Of a stretch of 10,759 nucleotides of DNA, positions 6,497 to 10,759 are shown piece after piece; within the stretch, counting starts at the first letter, position 1; each line of letters begins with the position of its first letter. A program made the translations under genes and the position numbers. The stretch comes from RGIG5270 sp045657185. GTDB taxonomy: Bacteria > Verrucomicrobiota > Lentisphaeria > Victivallales > Victivallaceae. The notes beneath the pieces are model-generated. The model ran no database searches, had not been told where the DNA came from, and worked only from the letters and a program-made list of their open reading frames with translations. The DNA lies in the NCBI GenBank assembly GCA_045657185.1, contig JAZOSO010000228.1, positions 1-10,759 on the forward strand, read 5' to 3'.

Positions 6497-7834
6497 ATGG
6501 CTGATTTGAAAGAACTTGCACTCACTTATCACTCCGAAGGAAAACCCGGCAAAATCACTGTTGTCTCCAGCAAAGAATGCCGTACACAGCAAGACTTGGC
6601 TCTCGCCTACACTCCCGGTGTTGCAACCCCCTGTCTTGAAATTGAAAAATCCCCCGAAAAAGTCTGGGATTATACTTCCAAAGGCAATCTCGTTGCAGTC
6701 GTCAGTGACGGCACAGCCGTTCTCGGTCTCGGAAATATCGGTGCCGAAGCAGGTATCCCCGTCATGGAAGGCAAATCCGTTCTTTTCAAACGCTTTGCTG
6801 ATATTGACTCAGTCCCCCTCTGCATCTCCAAAGTCGCCAATGAAAAAGGCCGTACCGATGCCGTAAAACTGATTGAAACCGTTGAACGCCTTGAACCCTG
6901 TTTCGGAGGTATCAATCTGGAAGACATCGGCGCACCCGCCTGCTTTGAAGTTGAAAAAACTCTCAAAGCCAAAATGAATATCCCTGTTTTCCATGATGAC
7001 CAGCACGGTACCGCCATCATCTCTTTTGCCGCTATCATCAACGGTCTCAAAATCGTCGGCAAAAAAATTGAAGACTGCCGCTTTGTCGTCAACGGTGCAG
7101 GTGCAGCAGGTATCTCATGCAGTGAATTTTACATCACCGGCGGTGCAAAACGCGAAAACTTCATCATGTGCGACTCCAAAGGTGTTATCCATACCGGACG
7201 TACTGATTTGAACGAACAGAAAAAACGCTTTGCCGTTGATACTGACAAACGCACTCTTGCCGACGCCATGAAAGGCGCAGATATTTTCCTCGGCTTCTCT
7301 GCTCCCGACTGCGTCACTGCCGATATGGTCAAATCAATGAACAAAGGCGCAATCATTTTCGCCATGGCAAATCCCGTTCCTGAAATCATGCCCGATATTG
7401 CCGTTGCAGCAGGTGCAGCTGTTGTCGGTACCGGACGCAGCGACTTTGCCAACCAGATCAACAACGTTCTCGGGTTCCCCGGTATTTTCCGCGGTGCATT
7501 GGATGTCCGCGCCACTGATATCAATGAAGAAATGAAACTTGCCGCCTCCGAAGCTCTTGCAGAACTTGCTTCAGAGAAAATTGACGAAGAAGTCAAAAAA
7601 GACCTCGCAGTCGCTTATCCCAAAGATACCGCTGCAGGTATGTTTGATGCAGAATGTCCTTTGTCAACCAACTATGTAATTCCCAAACCCTTTGATATCC
7701 GCGTCGTTCCCCGTGTCGCCCGCAAAGTTGCCGCCGCCGCCATGAAAACAGGCGTCGCCCGTATCAAAATCGACGATTTGGATGCATACGAAGCAAGCGT
7801 CCGTCTCCGCATCAAAAAATCACAGGAGAAATAA
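6497..7834 (+). CDS. NAD(P)-dependent malic enzyme (oxaloacetate-decarboxylating)
   Basis: The enzyme converts malate plus NAD(P)+ to pyruvate, CO2 and NAD(P)H in the cytoplasm, linking the C4-acid pool to pyruvate and supplying reducing power. The 445-aa length matches the short bacterial form without a phosphotransacetylase domain. N-terminal malic domain: catalytic Tyr38 in YTPGVA, SDGTAVLGLGNIG (70-82), Lys93 in MEGKSVLFKRF, metal ligands E142-D143 (LEDIGAP) and D167-D168 (FHDDQHGTA). C-terminal domain: nucleotide-binding GAGAAG at about 200-205, then ANPVPEI and the closing QINNVLGFPGIFRGALD. Sequence alone does not settle NAD versus NADP. It heads a four-gene operon behind an extended -10 promoter; the next start is 2 bp after its stop. 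The codons are strikingly C-ending (ATC, CTC, GCC, CCC) compared with the genes upstream, which suggests high expression. Confidence 0.95.
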   Translation: MADLKELALTYHSEGKPGKITVVSSKECRTQQDLALAYTPGVATPCLEIEKSPEKVWDYTSKGNLVAVVSDGTAVLGLGNIGAEAGIPVMEGKSVLFKRFADIDSVPLCISKVANEKGRTDAVKLIETVERLEPCFGGINLEDIGAPACFEVEKTLKAKMNIPVFHDDQHGTAIISFAAIINGLKIVGKKIEDCRFVVNGAGAAGISCSEFYITGGAKRENFIMCDSKGVIHTGRTDLNEQKKRFAVDTDKRTLADAMKGADIFLGFSAPDCVTADMVKSMNKGAIIFAMANPVPEIMPDIAVAAGAAVVGTGRSDFANQINNVLGFPGIFRGALDVRATDINEEMKLAASEALAELASEKIDEEVKKDLAVAYPKDTAAGMFDAECPLSTNYVIPKPFDIRVVPRVARKVAAAAMKTGVARIKIDDLDAYEASVRLRIKKSQEK

Positions 7835-7836
7835 TC

Positions 7837-8892
7837 ATGCGCATAAGTTTTTCCCAAACGGAGAAAAAGATTTTCTCCTCTGACTTTGAAATGTCTTTGC
7901 GCGGAGCGGAGAGCAATTTTTGTTCCATGCGTCTTCCGGGGACAATTTCAATGTCAATGGGAGGACTTTCCTGCAATAATTTCAGCGAAGACGGCTGCAT
8001 GACCGATAAATTCAAAGTCCACAATCAGATTGACTGTTACGGTGCAGAAGCTGAACTTTTTCAAACTATCCCGTTCGGAACTGAATTCAAGGTCAAACGC
8101 CGTTTTGAATGTGCATCATCTTTCATGCGTATGACTCTTGATATAGATCCTGGACGCGGAGCAATTGAAGACTTGCAGCTGGAGGATATCGTTTTTGAGG
8201 GTGATTTGAAAAAAATCCGTATTTTCAGCATTGACGGAGACAAAATTCATATTGACAATGCAGAACTTACCGCTGACAAAACAATTTTCTACGATGGCGA
8301 ACTCCCTCCCCTGGCAGTCCAAATTGAAGATTCAACCGGAGCATTTGCCGAATTCGGCTGCGGTAATGATTTGTGGCGTCACCAGACAGTCAGACTTTAC
8401 AGCCATTGCCGTGCGCAGTTCCGGGTTGAATGGAACGGAAATAAAGTTATCTTCCGCCGCCATGCACTCAAAATTGAAAAAGATTTTGTCATGCCCAAAC
8501 GCTCTTTCCGCTTCAAATATTATACCGCTTTCGGCAAAAAAGCTGAAAACTGCAGTGCGGAAGAGACTTTGAGCATCAACGGCTGCATGAGTGCTCCTGC
8601 CAACCGCCGTATGGTACGCGACTTCCTGCGCAAATTCAACGGCAGTTCAATACAGATAAAAGCAGAAAACAATCTTTGCTTTGACGCTTCTCATCTGGAA
8701 CGCCCCGACAGAGAAAAACTTATCCATTGGAGCGTTGAAGACTTCTTTGAAGTCCTTCTCTGGGGCAGTAAACTCCTGTCGCAAAACGGTGCAAAACTCT
8801 TTTTCGCCCCGCAAAATTCCGATTCAAACGAACTCGGAGCAATGAAAATCACTCAGCAAATACTTGAAAATAATATAAATACAGAGGAATAA
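7837..8892 (+). CDS. Protein of unknown function, beta-rich, in the malic enzyme operon
   Basis: I do not recognise this 351-aa protein. Residues 1 to about 245 read as alternating short beta strands with many Phe, Arg and Lys (for example RRFECASSFMRMTLDI and CRAQFRVEWNGNKVIFRRH), compatible with a beta-sandwich. The last ~95 residues look more helical, including a Trp/Phe-rich stretch near HWSVEDFFEVLLWGSKLL. There are ten cysteines, no signal peptide and no membrane segment, so it should be cytoplasmic. AGGAG (7824-7828) gives an 8-bp spacing to the ATG, and the gene lies 2 bp after malic enzyme and 3 bp before the mutarotase. Co-transcription with the mutarotase, and a faint sandwich-like pattern, make a sugar-binding or epimerase-like role thinkable, but no motif supports it. 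The reading frame is intact and clearly coding. Confidence 0.75.
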   Translation: MRISFSQTEKKIFSSDFEMSLRGAESNFCSMRLPGTISMSMGGLSCNNFSEDGCMTDKFKVHNQIDCYGAEAELFQTIPFGTEFKVKRRFECASSFMRMTLDIDPGRGAIEDLQLEDIVFEGDLKKIRIFSIDGDKIHIDNAELTADKTIFYDGELPPLAVQIEDSTGAFAEFGCGNDLWRHQTVRLYSHCRAQFRVEWNGNKVIFRRHALKIEKDFVMPKRSFRFKYYTAFGKKAENCSAEETLSINGCMSAPANRRMVRDFLRKFNGSSIQIKAENNLCFDASHLERPDREKLIHWSVEDFFEVLLWGSKLLSQNGAKLFFAPQNSDSNELGAMKITQQILENNINTEE

Positions 8893-8895
8893 ATC

Positions 8896-9747
8896 ATGTT
8901 CAACGAATGGCAGACAGCAAGCGCAATGCAGCTTATTGAAGTTAAAAACGATCTCGGTTCAGCAATGATCTCACTTATGGGCGCACACGTAATGTCTTAT
9001 CAGAAAGCAAACTCAGAAGACATTCTCTGGATGAGCGACAAAAGTTATATGACCTACGGCAAACCCCTCCGCGGCGGTATTCCCGTCTGCTGGCCGTGGT
9101 TCGGACCTCATCCCGACGCCGACCGCAAACTTCCGTCACACGGTCTTGCACGCATTTCAATTTGGGATATCAAAGAAAAATCAGAATGTGCCGACGGTTC
9201 AAGCAAACTCGTTTTGAGTCTGCCCGGTTCCCGTCTGCCCGATGAATTTTCCGCACTTGATGCCGAAATGGAAATCATCGTCGGCTCATCTCTCAAAATG
9301 ACTCTCAAAACCACTAACAACGGAGAAAAGGATTTCAGTCTGACTCAGGCATTGCATACCTACTTCAACGTTACCGATTGCACCAAACTGCATGTTGAAG
9401 GTCTTAAAAATACCGCTTATATCGATAAAGTTGACGGCGGCGCAGAAAAAATGCAGAATGATGACGTCCGCATCGGCGAAGAAGTTGACCGTATTTATAT
9501 GAATACCACCGCAGCTTGCACTCTTGTTGATGAAGTCACCAACCGCAAAGTTGAAATCAGCAAATCCGGCAGCACCTCCACCGTGGTCTGGAATCCGTGG
9601 ATCAAAAAATCAATTGCCATGCCCGACTTCGGCGATGAAGAATACCATACAATGATTTGCGTTGAAACCGTCAATGCCGGCAAAGATGTTATCGTTCTCA
9701 AAAAAGGCGATTCACACACACTTGCCATGGAACTTGTTGAAAAATAA
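8896..9747 (+). CDS. D-hexose-6-phosphate mutarotase (YeaD-type aldose 1-epimerase)
   Basis: The family interconverts the alpha and beta anomers of glucose 6-phosphate and related hexose 6-phosphates, feeding glycolysis and the pentose phosphate pathway in the cytoplasm. The 283-aa sequence carries the family landmarks: LRGGIPVCWPWFGPH (58-72, with R59), SHGLAR (81-86, H82 and R86 for phosphate/sugar binding), ALHTYF with the likely catalytic H154, D198 in EEVDRIY, VVWNPW (230-235), and CVE with the likely catalytic Glu257. This is the YeaD branch rather than GalM. GAGGA (8884-8888) is 7 bp before the ATG; the gap to the upstream gene is 3 bp and to the downstream gene 12 bp. In an operon with malic enzyme it points to general carbon metabolism. 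It could also serve the sugars released by the upstream hydrolase operon, but nothing here proves that. Confidence 0.93.
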   Translation: MFNEWQTASAMQLIEVKNDLGSAMISLMGAHVMSYQKANSEDILWMSDKSYMTYGKPLRGGIPVCWPWFGPHPDADRKLPSHGLARISIWDIKEKSECADGSSKLVLSLPGSRLPDEFSALDAEMEIIVGSSLKMTLKTTNNGEKDFSLTQALHTYFNVTDCTKLHVEGLKNTAYIDKVDGGAEKMQNDDVRIGEEVDRIYMNTTAACTLVDEVTNRKVEISKSGSTSTVVWNPWIKKSIAMPDFGDEEYHTMICVETVNAGKDVIVLKKGDSHTLAMELVEK

Positions 9748-9759
9748 GGTATTGCAAAA

Positions 9760-10107
9760 ATGAATTATGCAATTTTGGCAAAAACAGTTATTCTTCTGAT
9801 ATTGTCCAATGTCTTTATGACCTTTGCCTGGTACGGACATTTGAAAAACTTCAACAGCAAACCGATATTTTTTGTAATATTAATAAGCTGGGGGATTGCA
9901 TTTTTTGAATATCTCTTGCAGGTTCCGGCTAACCGCATCGGTCATAACTGTTTGGAGTTGAGCCAGTTAAAAATCATGCAGGAAGTAATCAGTTTGAGTG
10001 TATTTTCACTTTATGCAATATTCTATGCGAAGGAACATCTGAGCTGGAACTACCTGTGGGCTGGGCTCTGTATTCTCGGCGCAGTATTTTTCATTTTCCG
10101 CCGTTGA
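9760..10107 (+). CDS. Small DMT-superfamily membrane protein (DUF486 family)
   Basis: This 115-aa integral membrane protein has four predicted helices at about 5-25, 35-54, 73-91 and 95-113. The landmarks of the DUF486 family are clear: FMTFAWYGHLK in helix 1 and the following loop, SWGIAFFEYLLQVPANRIG at helix 2, LKIMQEVISL, and NYLWAGLCILGAVFFIFR at the end. The family is assigned to the drug/metabolite transporter superfamily by sequence and topology, is normally this short, and would have to dimerise to form a channel; its substrate is unknown. The ribosome binding site is weak (TAAGG at 9745-9749, overlapping the mutarotase stop, 10 bp before the ATG), so expression may be modest. It is probably the last gene of the malic enzyme operon. 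Confidence 0.92.
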   Translation: MNYAILAKTVILLILSNVFMTFAWYGHLKNFNSKPIFFVILISWGIAFFEYLLQVPANRIGHNCLELSQLKIMQEVISLSVFSLYAIFYAKEHLSWNYLWAGLCILGAVFFIFRR

Positions 10108-10161
10108 TTTTATACGATGCAAAAATTTATATATTTTTTCAAAGTTGGCATGAAATTTTAC

Positions 10162-10189
10162 TTGTAAAAATAAAAAAGCGGATTATATT
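10162..10189 (+). promoter_or_regulatory. Predicted promoter of the tRNA-Val gene
   Basis: TTGTAA (10162-10167) and TATATT (10184-10189) are 16 bp apart in AT-rich DNA. Transcription would begin near 10196, about 13 nt before the mature tRNA. The surrounding 10108-10208 stretch contains no gene. Motif match only. Confidence 0.5.
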
Positions 10190-10208
10190 ATACAATATAT
10201 AAAACTGA

Positions 10209-10285
10209 GGGCGTTTAGCTCAGTTGGTTAGAGCGTCACGTTTACACCGTGGATGTCTGGGGTTCGAGTCCCTAAACGCCCACCA
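10209..10285 (+). tRNA. tRNA-Val (anticodon UAC)
   Basis: The 77-nt sequence folds as a complete cloverleaf. The acceptor stem GGGCGTT (10209-10215) pairs with AACGCCC (10275-10281), followed by discriminator A and an encoded CCA (10283-10285). The D stem is GCTC/GAGC, and the anticodon stem TCACG/CGTGG encloses loop TTTACAC. The anticodon is TAC (10243-10245), reading GUA and probably other valine codons. The T loop contains the standard GGTTCGAGTCC. It lies directly before an intrinsic terminator and an integrase gene, so its 3' end may be the attachment site of an integrative element. Confidence 0.97.
10261..10285 (+). other. Candidate attachment-site core in the 3' end of tRNA-Val
   Basis: Tyrosine recombinases of genomic islands commonly recombine in the T arm to 3' end of a tRNA gene, leaving the tRNA intact at the boundary carrying the integrase. 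The arrangement here (intact tRNA, then an integrase-like gene about 110 bp downstream and pointing away) fits that pattern. The exact core cannot be fixed because the matching copy at the far end of the element would lie outside the window. The limits given are only the likely zone. Confidence 0.35.
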
Positions 10286-10296
10286 TTTTTGACCTC

Positions 10297-10324
10297 AGAA
10301 CGGCAACAATCGTTGCCGTTTTTT
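10297..10324 (+). terminator. Rho-independent terminator after tRNA-Val
   Basis: AACGGCAAC (10299-10307) and GTTGCCGTT (10312-10320) form a perfect 9-bp stem around the 4-nt loop AATC, extendable by a G-T and an A-T pair at the base. It runs into six T residues (10319-10324). It would end tRNA transcripts 12 or more nt after the CCA and shield the integrase from read-through. Confidence 0.88.
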
Positions 10325-10342
10325 ACCATATACGCTTTCAAT

Positions 10343-10385
10343 TCCCGAAACATGGGTTGTAATAAGTCAAATCAGTCATTCGGGA
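10343..10385 (+). repeat. 7-bp inverted repeat enclosing the integrase leader and its ribosome binding site
   Basis: TCCCGAA (10343-10349) and TTCGGGA (10379-10385) are exact inverted copies separated by 29 bp. The right arm contains most of the GGGAG ribosome binding site (10382-10386) of the integrase gene. If the leader RNA folds this way, translation initiation would be masked. Alternatively the arms could be protein-binding sites. A short AGTCA direct repeat lies inside the loop. Confidence 0.45.
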
Positions 10386-10392
10386 GCAAATT

Positions 10393-10759
10393 ATGGGAAA
10401 GCGAAAAATGAACTCCGATCGTTACAGTATTAAATTATCAACAGGTACAGTTTACCAGACAGCAAAGGGCGGCAATTACTATTTCCGCTATCAAGTCAAA
10501 GGTGAGCGTAAATGCGTCAGTTTGAAAACTGCCAATCAGGAAGAAGCTATACGCAAAGCAAAAGAATTTATACCCACTGTTCAGGCTTCAAGTCTGGAAG
10601 TTATTGCTTCTCATGTAAAAGTTGCACGCAAACTTGCGGCTCAGGCAAAATCTCTGCCTTTAACCAAAATCTGGGAAACTTATGCTGCACATCCGCAAAG
10701 AGCATTACCGGCAACGGTTCGGGAACAGCTTTCATACGAAGCAACGCTTGCGGAATTTC
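10393..10759 (+). CDS. Tyrosine recombinase/phage-type integrase, N-terminal part (cut by window end)
   Basis: An open frame of 122 codons runs off the end of the window. ATG at 10393 follows GGGAG (10382-10386) with 6 bp between. The protein starts MGKRKMNSDRYSIKL and includes TVYQTAKGGNYYFRYQVKG, then SLKTANQEEAIRKAKEF. A strand-rich YYFRY region with basic residues followed by a SLKT.N..EA...A helix is typical of the arm-binding N-terminus of phage and island integrases. The WETYAAHP...YEATLAEF segment then looks like the start of the core-binding domain. The catalytic R-H-R-Y domain lies beyond the window, so activity cannot be judged. Position just after a tRNA gene and terminator, in the same direction, supports integration at tRNA-Val. 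A different DNA-binding protein with a similar N-terminus remains possible. Confidence 0.7.
   Translation, partial: MGKRKMNSDRYSIKLSTGTVYQTAKGGNYYFRYQVKGERKCVSLKTANQEEAIRKAKEFIPTVQASSLEVIASHVKVARKLAAQAKSLPLTKIWETYAAHPQRALPATVREQLSYEATLAEF

Noticed and set aside
7129..7596. 155-codon minus-strand frame inside the malic enzyme gene
   Set aside because: Its composition (rich in Ser, Ala and Ile) is what the antisense of C-ending codons would give. The + strand carries all malic enzyme motifs.
10121..10139. Terminator-like AT hairpin after the DUF486 gene
   Set aside because: AAAAAT and ATTTTT can pair and end in Ts, but the stem has no G-C pair, so it is too weak to call.
1..10759. CRISPR array, insertion sequence ends or toxin-antitoxin pair
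   Set aside because: I saw no regularly spaced repeats, no transposase motifs, and no paired small genes of that kind.

Overview
The window looks like a chromosome segment from a Lentisphaeria-type bacterium (Victivallis/Victivallales-like, phylum Lentisphaerota), probably a carbohydrate-degrading gut or sediment organism. The main reason is the trio of a GntR-type regulator, a short pseudopilin carrying the H-X9-DG motif, and a very large secreted glycoside-hydrolase-like protein. As I recall, this combination recurs in Lentisphaerota and neighbouring PVC bacteria. The lineage is inference; no rRNA is present. Every gene is on the + strand and intergenic DNA is minimal.

Region 1 (about 1-6395) is one tight operon: GntR/LacI-hybrid repressor, pseudopilin, 1255-aa multimodular secreted hydrolase, and endonuclease/exonuclease/phosphatase (EEP) family protein. 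Two of its three junctions are 4-bp ATGA overlaps; the other is an 11-bp gap with the ribosome binding site touching the upstream stop codon. A good sigma-70-like promoter (TTGATT-17-TATATT) precedes it. A perfect 18-bp palindrome lies on the expected transcription start, so the first gene probably represses the whole operon until a sugar-type ligand appears. This is best read as a small, self-regulated polysaccharide-degradation unit with a surface or secretion component.

Region 2 (about 6396-10107) begins with a strong extended -10 promoter. It runs NAD(P)-dependent malic enzyme, a 351-aa protein of unknown function, a YeaD-type hexose-6-phosphate mutarotase, and a small four-helix membrane protein (DUF486/DMT family), with gaps of 2, 3 and 12 bp. 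It looks like a central-metabolism operon. The malic enzyme is rich in C-ending codons, as expected for a highly expressed gene.

Region 3 (about 10108-10759) holds a tRNA-Val(UAC) gene with encoded CCA and its own promoter, then a strong intrinsic terminator. It ends with the first 122 codons of a tyrosine-recombinase-like integrase, cut by the window end. A tRNA followed directly by an integrase is the classic left boundary of an integrative element, so the window probably stops just inside a genomic island whose cargo is not visible. A 7-bp inverted repeat buries the integrase ribosome binding site. There is no gene-free stretch longer than 300 bases.
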